From positions 434,001 through 498,000 of the forward strand of contig NZ_VFMM01000004.1 in assembly GCF_006715085.1 (NCBI RefSeq): a stretch of 64,000 nt of DNA, in the 5' to 3' direction. Position 1 is the first letter of the stretch. Each line of letters opens with the position of its first letter. The notes under the pieces were generated by a model. It made no database searches. It had not been told where the DNA came from and was given only the letters and a program-made list of their open reading frames with translations. The stretch comes from Kribbella jejuensis. GTDB taxonomy: Bacteria > Actinomycetota > Actinomycetes > Propionibacteriales > Kribbellaceae. The position numbers and the translations under genes are program-made. Shown here piece after piece: positions 1 through 7,737 of the stretch.

Positions 1-1
1 G

Positions 2-427
2 ATCGGGATCGTCGCGGCCGCCGACATCAGCGTGGCGGGTGAGAGTGCGACGTTCGCACTGACCGAAGTACGGCTGGGCCTCGCTGCGGCGACCATCTCG
101 CTGACGGTCCTCCCCCGGCTGACCGACCGCGCCGCGGCGTACACGTTCCTCACCGGCAACGGCTTCGACGCCTTGGAAGCCGCTCGCCTGGGTCTGCTCA
201 CCCTCACCGTCCCCGACGCCGACCTGGACAACGCCCTCACCACGGTCCTGGAGTCCCTCCTCAAGGGCGCCCCGCAAGGCCTCCACGAAACCAAGAAACT
301 GCTCAACCGCGAACTCCTCGCCGACATAGACGCCCGAGGCAAAGACCTGGCCGAACTCTCCGCCTCCCTCTTCGCCTCCCCCGCCGCCCAACAAGCCATG
401 CGCGCCTTCCTCACCCGCAAGAAGTAG
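2..427 (+). CDS. Enoyl-CoA hydratase/isomerase family protein, 3' part
   Basis: The open frame runs in from the left edge, so the N-terminal half lies outside the window. What remains begins with GIVAAADISVAGESA, followed by FALTEVRLGL, which matches the crotonase-fold segment after the oxyanion-hole region. The C-terminal helical part with TKKLLNRELL is also typical of the family. Known role of the family: hydration or isomerisation of acyl-CoA thioesters in fatty-acid breakdown and related pathways; the substrate cannot be told from this fragment. It overlaps the convergent EEP gene by 17 bases at the 3' ends. The family call is good, the exact reaction open. Confidence 0.85.
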   Translation: MGIVAAADISVAGESATFALTEVRLGLAAATISLTVLPRLTDRAAAYTFLTGNGFDALEAARLGLLTLTVPDADLDNALTTVLESLLKGAPQGLHETKKLLNRELLADIDARGKDLAELSASLFASPAAQQAMRAFLTRKK

Positions 428-1112
428 TCCCGTCGCCGTTGAGTTCGATCAGCAGCGGTAGGTGGTCCGAGGCGGCGGCCAAGTCGTCGGGGGTGGCGGG
501 GATCGGGAGGAGGCGGCCGTTCAGGGTGGGGGAGATTTGGGCGGCGTCGATGCGTTTGTGGGGGTTGGTGGAATTGAAGGTGGGGCCGTCGCCGAGGTCG
601 GTGAGGCCTTCTTCGGCGAGGTGTTTCCAGATCGGGCCGTCGGGTTCCTCGTTGAGGTCGCCGGCCAGGAGGTACGGGGTGTTGAAGGATCGGCACAGGT
701 CGAGGACCTGAGCCAGTTCGTGGATGCGACCTCGGGGGTGTAGGCCCAGGTGGCATACGACTACTGCCACTCGGCTGGTACCGACGCGGAGTACGCTCCC
801 GACCGCGCCGCCGGGGAGCTGGGTGGCGATGAAGTCGAGGCGGCGGCGGACGAACGGGCGCCAGATCCGGCGGGACCGGATGCCGACAAGGTCGATGCCG
901 TCGGCAACCAGGATCGCGTTGCGGGCCGACGCGGCGACGTAGCGCAGGCCGAAACTCGCGGCCATCGCGCGACGCTTCCGGCGGGTGCCGAACCAGGTCG
1001 GTGCCTCCTGCACCAGCATCACGTCCGGTGCGCAGGCGCGTACCACCCGCGCGAGCGCCGTACGGTCGTCACCCCAGCGGTGCACGTTGTACGACAGCAC
1101 CCGCAGGGTCAC
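411..1112 (-). CDS. Endonuclease/exonuclease/phosphatase (EEP) family protein
   Basis: A 233-residue cytoplasmic protein with the EEP fold signatures: LSYNVHRW near residue 6, the metal-binding Glu in LVQEAP near residue 35, GDLNEEPDG (metal/catalytic Asp-Asn) near residue 151 and the terminal SDHLPLL catalytic Asp-His. All key residues are present, so it should be an active Mg-dependent phosphodiesterase; whether the substrate is nucleic acid, a lipid phosphate or another phosphodiester is unknown. The GTG start overlaps the TGA of the upstream ROK kinase gene (GTGA), making it the last gene of the minus-strand glucokinase operon. Its 3' end overlaps the convergent enoyl-CoA hydratase gene. 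Confidence 0.85.
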   Translation of the reverse strand: MTLRVLSYNVHRWGDDRTALARVVRACAPDVMLVQEAPTWFGTRRKRRAMAASFGLRYVAASARNAILVADGIDLVGIRSRRIWRPFVRRRLDFIATQLPGGAVGSVLRVGTSRVAVVVCHLGLHPRGRIHELAQVLDLCRSFNTPYLLAGDLNEEPDGPIWKHLAEEGLTDLGDGPTFNSTNPHKRIDAAQISPTLNGRLLPIPATPDDLAAASDHLPLLIELNGDGTTSCG

Positions 1113-2245
1113 GCGTCGGGATCGCCGTTCACGTCGGCGTGGTGCAGGTCGGCCTCCGAGGCGGCAGTGCGCATCCCGGTACGCCGGGCAGCGGACTTGC
1201 GGGCGGCCCGCTCCAGCCGGGTCGACCGCGCCGCGGCCGTCTTCGCCGTCACGGCGGTCGTCTTCACCCGGACCCGGCGCAACCAGGTCGCCTCTTCGCG
1301 GGCCAGGTCGGCCGCACCGACCATGCCCGCCTCAGGACCGAGCACCGCGCGGACGATCCGCGCCTCGGGCCGGAAGCCGCGACCGGTCAGCGTACGCTTG
1401 AACGCCTCCCGCGCCGGGGCGAGCAGGAGCTCACCGGCATCCGAGACGCCGCCGCCGATCACGAACGTCCCGGGGTCGAGCGCGGCGGCCAGGTTCGCGA
1501 GGCCGATGCCGAGCCAGCGGCCGACCTCCTCGAGCAGCTCGACCGCGACCGGGTCGCCGTCCTTGGCCAGCTCGGTGACCATCGGGCCGTTGATCTTGCG
1601 CGGATCGCCACCGGCCGCACGGATCAGGTTGTGCGCCACCGGCGAATCCGACAGCGCCAGCTCCCGCGCCTCGCGCGTCAGCGCGTTGCCGGAGGCGTAC
1701 TGCTCCCAGCAGCCGCGGTTCCCGCACTCGCAGCGATGCCCGCCCGGCACGACCTGCATGTGCCCGAACTCGCCCGCGATGCCGAACTTGCCACGCTGCA
1801 AGGCGCCGTCGTTCAGGATCGCGCCGCCGATCCCAGTGCCGAGCGTGACACAGACCAGGTGGCTCTCGCCCTGCCCGCCGCCGAACCGCCACTCCGACCA
1901 GGCGGCCGCGTTCGCGTCGTTCTCGACGACCACCGGCAGGCCGAGCCGGCGCTCGACCGCGTCCCGCAGCGGCTCGTGCCGCCAAGCCAGGTGCGGCGCG
2001 AACAGCACCGACGACCGGGTCCCGTCGACGAACCCGGCGGCACCGATGCCGACCGCGATCACGTCGTGCCGCGACTCCAGGTCGTGGACGACCTCCGCGA
2101 TCGCGTCCTCGGTCTCCTTCGGATCCTTGGTCGGGGTGTCCCGGCGCAGCCGGTCGAGGATGTTGCCCTCCGGGTCGACCACCCCGGCGGCCACCTTGGT
2201 GCCACCGATGTCGATCCCGATCGTCAGAGCTTGTGTCAGAGCCAA
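1109..2245 (-). CDS. ROK family sugar kinase, probable glucokinase (copy 2)
   Basis: A 378-residue ROK kinase. It shows the phosphate-binding GIDIGGTKVAAG, the catalytic Asp in VENDANAAAW, the GTGIGGAI phosphate-2 loop and the ROK zinc motif CECGNRGCWEQYASG. The reaction is probably ATP-dependent phosphorylation of glucose, which also feeds carbon-catabolite control in actinomycetes. I chose the TTG at 2245 because GAGGAAGG lies seven bases upstream and overlaps the TGA of the preceding kinase gene; a longer frame reaches 2299 but would run into that gene. The C-terminus carries about 60 extra Arg/Ala/Lys-rich residues absent from copy 1, perhaps a nucleic-acid- or polyanion-binding tail. It is paralogous to the gene immediately upstream. 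Confidence 0.85.
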   Translation of the reverse strand: MALTQALTIGIDIGGTKVAAGVVDPEGNILDRLRRDTPTKDPKETEDAIAEVVHDLESRHDVIAVGIGAAGFVDGTRSSVLFAPHLAWRHEPLRDAVERRLGLPVVVENDANAAAWSEWRFGGGQGESHLVCVTLGTGIGGAILNDGALQRGKFGIAGEFGHMQVVPGGHRCECGNRGCWEQYASGNALTREARELALSDSPVAHNLIRAAGGDPRKINGPMVTELAKDGDPVAVELLEEVGRWLGIGLANLAAALDPGTFVIGGGVSDAGELLLAPAREAFKRTLTGRGFRPEARIVRAVLGPEAGMVGAADLAREEATWLRRVRVKTTAVTAKTAAARSTRLERAARKSAARRTGMRTAASEADLHHADVNGDPDA

Positions 2246-2258
2246 GGTTCGACCTTCC

Positions 2259-3218
2259 TCATAGGGTCGGGATCGGCCGCCGGGCCAGGTCGGCGGCACC
2301 GATCAGGCCGGCGTCGTTGCCCAGCTCGGCGAGCGTGAACGGCGCGTGCGGACGGTTCGCCTTGGCCGGCAGGACCTTCTCGAACGCCTGCACCGCGGAC
2401 TTCATGATCAGGTCCTTCGCCGCGCTCACCCCACCGCCGATGACGACCAGCGACGGGTCGAAGATCGTCGCCAGGCTCGCCACGCCCTCGCCGAGCCACC
2501 GGCCCAGGTCGTCGAGCAACTCGACCGCGCACGGGTCGCCCTGGACCGCTGCCTCGGTGATCATCGGGCCGGTCAGCAGCGCCGGGTCGGTGATTCCGCA
2601 CACGCTCAGCATCTGCGCGGCCGCGAGCGACCCCGACTCGGCGCGGGCACGGCCCTCGCGCACCAGCGCCGTGCCGGAGGCGTACTGCTCCAGGCAGCCG
2701 CGGGAACCGCAGCCGCACCGGTGCCCACCGGGTACGACGCGCATGTGGCCGAGCTCGGCCGCCACCCCGTTGGCACCGCGCAGCAGCTGGCTGTCGATCA
2801 CCACACCGCCCCCGATCCCGGTGCCGACCGTGATGCAGACCATGTGTTCGACGTCCTTGGCCGCGCCGAACGCGAACTCGCCCCAGGCGGCCGCGTTGGC
2901 GTCGTTCTCGACCACGACCGGGACCTTCAGCTGCTCCGCGACGCGCGCGCCGAGCGGCTCGTTGCGCCAGGCCAGGTTCGGCGCGAACAGCACGGTCGAC
3001 CGGTCCGAGGACACGAACCCGGCCGCGCCGATCCCGACCGCTTCCACGGCGTGCGCGGCGATCAGTTCGGCGGCCGCGTCGCACATCGCCGCCGCGGTCG
3101 CGTCGGTCGAGTCCGCCGGGGTGTCGCGGTGCGTGCGCGCGATGATCGCGCCGCTCTCGTCGACCACACCGGCCGCGATCTTCGTACCGCCGACATCGAT
3201 GCCGATGGTCAGTCCCAT
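2259..3218 (-). CDS. glkA: ROK family glucokinase (copy 1)
   Basis: A 319-residue kinase of normal ROK glucokinase length. Seen: GIDVGGTKIAAG at the N-terminus, VENDANAAAW with the catalytic Asp, GTGIGGGV, and the zinc-binding CGCGSRGCLEQYASG. It should phosphorylate glucose to glucose-6-phosphate in the cytoplasm. It starts inside the end of the small Cys protein gene (10-base overlap) and is followed after 13 bases by a second ROK kinase, so both are products of one operon. The synteny with an ArsA-like ATPase, an SRPBCC protein and a nearby fadD resembles the glkA locus of Streptomyces from memory, which is why the symbol is offered. Confidence 0.88.
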   Translation of the reverse strand: MGLTIGIDVGGTKIAAGVVDESGAIIARTHRDTPADSTDATAAAMCDAAAELIAAHAVEAVGIGAAGFVSSDRSTVLFAPNLAWRNEPLGARVAEQLKVPVVVENDANAAAWGEFAFGAAKDVEHMVCITVGTGIGGGVVIDSQLLRGANGVAAELGHMRVVPGGHRCGCGSRGCLEQYASGTALVREGRARAESGSLAAAQMLSVCGITDPALLTGPMITEAAVQGDPCAVELLDDLGRWLGEGVASLATIFDPSLVVIGGGVSAAKDLIMKSAVQAFEKVLPAKANRPHAPFTLAELGNDAGLIGAADLARRPIPTL

Positions 3219-3583
3219 GGTTCGGGGTCCTCACTCACGTCGATCCGGTCCACCCGGGACCGAACCGTCTCCTCCTCGGAGGAGGACCGCGACGCTGCGT
3301 CCTCCCGCGCCTGCCGGGCCGCGTCCGCGGCCGCCTCCAGCAGAGATCTGACCGAGCCCAGGACGTGCGCGGCCGCGGTCGACAGCTGCTCGATCGTCTC
3401 CGGGCTGGTGTTCCGGACCCGGTGGATCAGCTGACAGACCGGGCACCAGACACAGTCCGGCCCGAGTTTGTGCTCGTGCTGTTCCTGTTCGTCGCGCTGC
3501 TCGCCGGCCGGTCCTGCGGCGTTCTGCAGTACGGCGAACAGCTTCGCGGCCTCCTCGGCCACCGAACCGACGGGCTCCTTCAC
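3209..3583 (-). CDS. Small conserved protein with a CxxCxxC cluster
   Basis: A 124-residue soluble protein. The GTG start at 3583 overlaps the TGA of the ArsA-like ATPase gene (GTGA) and has GGGGAAGG upstream; the longer frame beyond it is not supported. Its one clear motif is CVWCPVCQLI (residues about 44-53), a possible metal or disulfide site, preceded by an acidic/His-rich stretch and followed by a predicted helix with many Ala, Arg and Glu. Comparable small proteins accompany ArsA-like/glucokinase operons in actinomycetes; no function is established. Tight coupling on both sides suggests it acts with the ATPase or the SRPBCC protein. Confidence 0.75.
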   Translation of the reverse strand: MKEPVGSVAEEAAKLFAVLQNAAGPAGEQRDEQEQHEHKLGPDCVWCPVCQLIHRVRNTSPETIEQLSTAAAHVLGSVRSLLEAAADAARQAREDAASRSSSEEETVRSRVDRIDVSEDPEPWD

Positions 3584-4875
3584 CGGCCTTCCCCGATCGC
3601 CGCTTCCCGTCGCGCGAGCTGCTCGTGGTACTCCGCGGTCAGCCCCTGCGCCAGCTCCTGCACCTCGGGTACCGCGGGCCGGACGGCCTCCTTCGGCGCG
3701 AACCGCACCTGCAGCCGCCCCTCGTCCAGCCGCGCGCCCGCGACCACACCGCGCGCCAGCGCGGCCGGCAGCGGCAACACCCGCCGGTACGACCCGACGG
3801 TGACGATCAGCTCGTCGCCGTGCCGGGCGAGCTCCAGCTCGTCGGCCGATGCCAACGGCAACGGCATGGTCAGCGTGTACGTCCGCCCGTCGGTGTCGAT
3901 GTGCCGGTCCACCCACAACGACGTGTCGTCGGTGGCGCGGGCGAACGGGTCGTCCCCGCCGTACATCTCGACCGCGAACGCCGCCAACTCCTCCACACCG
4001 ACCGGCTCACAGACGCGGTACGGCGACTCCCAGATCGGCAGCGGCCGGAACGAGTCGGCGACCTCCTCGAGGATGCCTCGCTGCGCCGCGACCCACTGCC
4101 GGCGCCAGGTGTCCGCGCCCGCGGCCGGGAACACCCTGTTCGCGACGACGCCGTCCACGCGGTACCCGTACAGCGAGAGCCTGGTCAGCGAACGGCGTGC
4201 CTCCGCGACCACGACCGCCTCCGGCGTCAGCACCAGCCGCACCGAGGCGTCCGGACCGGCCAGCAGCGTGCGGATGTCCGACAGGTCGCTCTGCAACCGG
4301 CGCAACGCGTCGAACACGTTGTCGTCCGGCACCGGCAGCGACGATCCGCGGCTCAGGAACGGCCGGAACGTCCGCATCATCTTGCGCTCGGCGTTGAAGA
4401 TCCGGTCCAGGTACCAGTTCAGGGCCTCGGGCAACCCGAGCAGCCGGAGCGTCTCCGCGGTCGGCGCGCAGTCGACGACGATCACGTCCCAGCGGCCGGA
4501 CCGGACGTGGTCGCGGACCTCGAGCAGCGCGAGCACCTCCGCGGCGCCCGGCAATACGGTCAGCTCCTCCGCCTCGATCGGGTCGACGCCGATCATGTGC
4601 AGCACCGACCGCAGGTAGGTCTGGATGTCGCCCCAGGACCGCTCGAACTTGCGCTGCGCGTCGATCTGCTGGACGAACAGCAGGTCGTCGATCTCGGTCG
4701 GTTCCTGACCCACCGCGCTGTCGAACGCGTCCGACAGCGAGTGCGCGGCGTCCGTCGACAGCACCAGCGTGCGCAGCCCGCGGAGCGCCGCGAGCGTGGC
4801 CGTCCCGGCAGCGGAGGTCGTCTTGCCTACGCCGCCCTTACCTGTGTACAGCAGTACCCGAGTCACTTGCCCCAA
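3580..4875 (-). CDS. ArsA/GET3-like P-loop ATPase
   Basis: A 431-residue protein with one deviant Walker A motif (YTGKGGVGKTTSAAG, residues about 10-24), a switch I DAAHSLSDAF and a switch II VVDCAPTAETLRLL. These place it in the ArsA/GET3 branch of SIMIBI ATPases. Only one ATPase half is present, unlike the double ArsA of enteric plasmids, and the C-terminal 120 residues are beta-rich, as in the actinobacterial group with an alpha-crystallin-like tail. No ArsB or ArsD gene is nearby, so arsenite export is unlikely; a role with the neighbouring lipid-binding-fold protein is more plausible. The start is uncertain: TTG at 4875 or GTG at 4866. Confidence 0.82.
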   Translation of the reverse strand: MGQVTRVLLYTGKGGVGKTTSAAGTATLAALRGLRTLVLSTDAAHSLSDAFDSAVGQEPTEIDDLLFVQQIDAQRKFERSWGDIQTYLRSVLHMIGVDPIEAEELTVLPGAAEVLALLEVRDHVRSGRWDVIVVDCAPTAETLRLLGLPEALNWYLDRIFNAERKMMRTFRPFLSRGSSLPVPDDNVFDALRRLQSDLSDIRTLLAGPDASVRLVLTPEAVVVAEARRSLTRLSLYGYRVDGVVANRVFPAAGADTWRRQWVAAQRGILEEVADSFRPLPIWESPYRVCEPVGVEELAAFAVEMYGGDDPFARATDDTSLWVDRHIDTDGRTYTLTMPLPLASADELELARHGDELIVTVGSYRRVLPLPAALARGVVAGARLDEGRLQVRFAPKEAVRPAVPEVQELAQGLTAEYHEQLARREAAIGEGR

Positions 4876-4885
4876 CCCACAGCAC

Positions 4886-5755
4886 TCACGACTCGACGCG
4901 CTTCTTCAGGCCCTTGAGGGCGGTGTCGATGATGACCTTCTCGGCCTTGCGCTTGAGCATGCCGATCATCGGGATCGCCACGTCCACGGCCAGCCGGTAT
5001 GTCACCTCGGTGCCTTCAGGGCCGAGATCACGCAGTACATAGGCACCGTCCATCCCCTTCACCATCTTCGCCTCGACCAGCGTCCAGGTCACCTCGTTGC
5101 GGGACCAGACGTAGGCCAGCGTGTACTCGTCGGAGATCGCACCCGCGTCGACCTTGAAGCGGACCTTGTTCGGCCGGCCGGCCTCGTCGGTGGACAGCAC
5201 CTCGGTCTCGCGCATCGAGTCGGCCCATTCCGGATAGGCCGCGAAGTCCGCGATCACCGCCATGATGTCCTTGGGGCTCGCGTTCACCACGATCGTCGAG
5301 GTGGTCTGTTCCGCCATCGATTCACCTCTTCGCCGGCCGGGGTCGGGTCTGTTCTCACTGGAGACTATCGCGGGATCGGATCCGGTACGGCGTTCGCCCG
5401 CCGCGCGCCCCGCTTCGGCCTCGTCCTTGAAGCGCCACAGGCGCTCCCGGTACGCCGCGACGTACCGTTCCTTCAAACGTTCGACGGCCCGCCCGCGGAC
5501 CGGTTTCGCCGGGTCGACCCGCAGGTACCAGTGCACGACGACGCCGTCGCGGACCGGCTCCAGCCACCACTCCGCCGTACCGGTCGCGGAGCCGGTGACC
5601 GACCAGCGCACGCCCTCCAGCCCTCGCCGCTCGGACGCGGTCAGGGTGAGCTCCGGCCACCACTCGCGCCAGAGGGTGTCCGAACCGAGTCGCTCGGCGA
5701 CGTAGGCTGGATCAGCAACGACCAGGTCGTCGCAACTGATGTCGAGCAATGGCAT
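4886..5755 (-). CDS. Double SRPBCC-domain protein (polyketide-cyclase-like fold), apparent fusion
   Basis: One open frame of 289 residues holds two units. Residues about 1-125 form a compact domain with GTAEWWLEPV and VVVHWYLRVDP strands; residues 147-289 (from MAEQTTSTIVVNASP) are a classical SRPBCC protein of 143 residues with YPEWADSM and an EVTYRLAVDV strand. No stop codon separates them. The upstream ATG at 5755 has a TAGGTT hexamer seven bases away and looks leaderless; the internal ATG at 5317 has AGAGGTGAA directly upstream. Either a fusion, or two proteins in one frame with the downstream one also made alone. It probably binds a lipid or hydrophobic ligand. First gene of the glucokinase operon. 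Confidence 0.75.
   Translation of the reverse strand: MPLLDISCDDLVVADPAYVAERLGSDTLWREWWPELTLTASERRGLEGVRWSVTGSATGTAEWWLEPVRDGVVVHWYLRVDPAKPVRGRAVERLKERYVAAYRERLWRFKDEAEAGRAAGERRTGSDPAIVSSENRPDPGRRRGESMAEQTTSTIVVNASPKDIMAVIADFAAYPEWADSMRETEVLSTDEAGRPNKVRFKVDAGAISDEYTLAYVWSRNEVTWTLVEAKMVKGMDGAYVLRDLGPEGTEVTYRLAVDVAIPMIGMLKRKAEKVIIDTALKGLKKRVES
5317..5330 (-). promoter_or_regulatory. Internal ribosome binding site and ATG within the SRPBCC fusion
   Basis: AGAGGTGAA lies three bases before ATG (5317-5315), in frame with the 289-residue frame. It would allow a separate 143-residue SRPBCC protein to be produced from the same mRNA. Confidence 0.6.
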
Positions 5756-5762
5756 GGCTGAA

Positions 5763-5768
5763 ACCTAG
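5763..5768 (-). promoter_or_regulatory. -10 element for leaderless start at 5755
   Basis: TAGGTT on the minus strand lies seven bases before the ATG at 5755, the spacing expected when transcription starts on the start codon. No clear -35 was seen. Confidence 0.45.
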
Positions 5769-5813
5769 TTCCGTGGGTCACATAAAGGTGGCTACTAGTG
5801 GGTAGGTGACTGT

Positions 5814-5819
5814 AGCGTG
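5814..5819 (+). promoter_or_regulatory. Candidate -10 of the acyl-CoA synthetase gene
   Basis: TAGCGT, divergent from the SRPBCC promoter. It would give a leader of about 35 bases that includes the GAGGAG ribosome site. The -35 is not recognisable. Confidence 0.35.
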
Positions 5820-5860
5820 CGCCGGAAGCCGGCAATTCGTGACCGACTGAGGAGACGCGG

Positions 5861-7648
5861 ATGCGTGAGTACACCGTTCCTGCTGTGACCGAGCCGCCGA
5901 CCGGGAGCCTGAGCGACCCGGTCTGGGCGAACGCGTCCTCCCATCCTGACACCGCTGTCTTCAGCCGCCGTACCGGCGCTACTTGGGTCGACGTCACGGC
6001 CGCGGAGTTCGCACAGCAGGTGACCGGTGTGGCGAAGGGCCTGATCGCGGCCGGGGTCAAGCCCGGCGAGCGGGTCGCGCTGCTCAGCCCCACGCGGTAC
6101 GAGTGGACCCTGATCGACTACGCGATCTGGAGCATCGGCGCGGTCACCGTACCGATCTACGAGACCTCCTCGGCCTCGCAGATCCAGTGGATCCTGACCG
6201 ACTCCGAGGCGGTCGTCGCGATCGTCGAGAACGCGACCCACGGCGCCGTGGTGGAGTCCGCGCGGGCCGAGGCGCCGGCGCTGCGGGAGGTCTGGCAGAT
6301 CGAGGCCGGCGCCGTCGACCACCTGACCGGGCTCGGCCAGGACGTCACCGACGCCGAGTTCGACAAGCGCCGCTCCGCGGTCACGCCGGACGACCTCGCC
6401 ACGCTGATCTACACCTCCGGTACGACGGGACGCCCGAAGGGCTGCAAGATCAGCCACTCGAACTTCCTGGACGAGCTCGGTCCGGCGGTGAAGATCCTCG
6501 ACGACCTGTTCGACACGACCGGCGCCAGCACGTTGCTGTTCCTGCCGCTGGCGCACGTGTTCGCCCGGATCATCCAGGTCGGCTGCGTGATGAAGCGGGT
6601 CAAGGTCGGCCACAGCGCAGACGTGAAGAACCTGGTCGACGACCTCGGCGCGTTCAAGCCGACGTTCATCCTGAGCGTGCCGCGGGTGTTCGAGAAGGTG
6701 TTCAACTCGGCCGCGCAGAAGGCGCACGCGGACGGCAAGGGCAAGATCTTCGACGCCGCCGCGGACACCGCGATCGCGTACTCGCAGGCCCAGGACAAGG
6801 GCGGCGCGGGCTTCGGGCTGAAGGCCAAGCACCTACTGTTCGACAAGCTCGTCTACAGCAAGCTCCGCGCGGTGCTCGGCGGCCAGGTGCAGTACGCCGT
6901 GTCCGGCGGCGCGCCGCTCGGCGACCGGTTGGGCCATTTCTTCCGCGGGATCGGCGTACCGGTCCTCGAGGGGTACGGCCTGACCGAGACCACCGCGGCG
7001 GTGTCGGTGAATCTCCCCGACGACATCCGCATCGGTACCGTCGGCCGGCCGCTTCCCGGTGTCACGGTCGGCGTCGCGGACGACGGCGAGCTGCTGTTCA
7101 AGGGCGGCCAGGTGATGCAGGGCTACTGGAAGAACGACGAGGCGACCGCCGCGGCGATCGACGCGGGAGGCTGGTTCCACACCGGCGACCTGGGCGAGTT
7201 CGACGTCGACGGGTTCATCAAGATCACCGGGCGCAAGAAGGAGATCCTCGTCACGGCCGGCGGCAAGAACGTCGCACCGACGCTGCTCGAGGACCAGATC
7301 CGCCTGCACCCGCTGGTCTCCCAGTGCATGGTGGTCGGCGACGGCAAGCCGTTCATCGCCGCGCTGATCACGATCGACCCGGAGACGATCGTGCCCTGGG
7401 CCACCGAACGCGGTAAGCCGACGGACGTCGCGTCGCTGACCGACGACGCGGACCTGATCGCCGAGATCCAGAAGGCCGTCGACGAGGCCAACGCGTCGGT
7501 CTCGCACGCCGAGGCGATCAAGAAGTTCTCCATCCTGCCGATCGACTGGACGCAGGAATCCGGCGAACTGTCCTTGAAACTCTCGCTCCGCCGCCACGTG
7601 GTGATGAAGAACCACGGCGACGACGTCGAGGCGCTCTACGCGAAGTAG
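5861..7648 (+). CDS. Long-chain acyl-CoA synthetase (AMP-forming)
   Basis: A 595-residue member of the ANL superfamily. Seen: the P-loop LIYTSGTTGRPKG (residues 182-194), the adenine-binding GYGLTETTAA, the TGDLGEFDVDGFIKITGRKKEI hinge (A8) region split over two motifs, and the catalytic Lys near the C-terminus in SGELSLKLSLRR. Long-chain synthetases of the FadD15 type have this length. It should activate fatty acids with ATP to acyl-AMP and then acyl-CoA, at the inner membrane face. GAGGAG precedes the ATG. It is divergent from the SRPBCC/glucokinase operon, a neighbourhood conserved in other actinomycetes as I remember it. Product certain to family, chain-length preference unknown. Confidence 0.9.
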   Translation: MREYTVPAVTEPPTGSLSDPVWANASSHPDTAVFSRRTGATWVDVTAAEFAQQVTGVAKGLIAAGVKPGERVALLSPTRYEWTLIDYAIWSIGAVTVPIYETSSASQIQWILTDSEAVVAIVENATHGAVVESARAEAPALREVWQIEAGAVDHLTGLGQDVTDAEFDKRRSAVTPDDLATLIYTSGTTGRPKGCKISHSNFLDELGPAVKILDDLFDTTGASTLLFLPLAHVFARIIQVGCVMKRVKVGHSADVKNLVDDLGAFKPTFILSVPRVFEKVFNSAAQKAHADGKGKIFDAAADTAIAYSQAQDKGGAGFGLKAKHLLFDKLVYSKLRAVLGGQVQYAVSGGAPLGDRLGHFFRGIGVPVLEGYGLTETTAAVSVNLPDDIRIGTVGRPLPGVTVGVADDGELLFKGGQVMQGYWKNDEATAAAIDAGGWFHTGDLGEFDVDGFIKITGRKKEILVTAGGKNVAPTLLEDQIRLHPLVSQCMVVGDGKPFIAALITIDPETIVPWATERGKPTDVASLTDDADLIAEIQKAVDEANASVSHAEAIKKFSILPIDWTQESGELSLKLSLRRHVVMKNHGDDVEALYAK

Positions 7649-7654
7649 TCGTAG

Positions 7655-7684
7655 CCCGGGATCAGCCGATCGGATGATCCCGGG
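7655..7684. terminator. Strong GC hairpin after the acyl-CoA synthetase gene
   Basis: Perfect 10-base arms CCCGGGATCA and TGATCCCGGG around a GCCGATCGGA loop, 6 bases after the stop codon at 7648. There is no T tract on either strand, so it may act as a U-less actinobacterial terminator or an mRNA-protecting stem. Confidence 0.5.
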
Positions 7685-7737
7685 ACGAGCTCGTCGGACG
7701 ATGTGGGTGCGATGCCCATTCCGCGAAGCTCGTCGGT

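Noticed and set aside
3584..3916. N-terminal extension of the small Cys protein to 235 residues
   Set aside because: The extra part is a shadow of the ArsA-like gene; GTG at 3583 has a ribosome site and a GTGA overlap.
3580..4875. Arsenite efflux ATPase
   Set aside because: Only one ATPase half and no ars genes nearby; the ArsA-like name reflects fold only.
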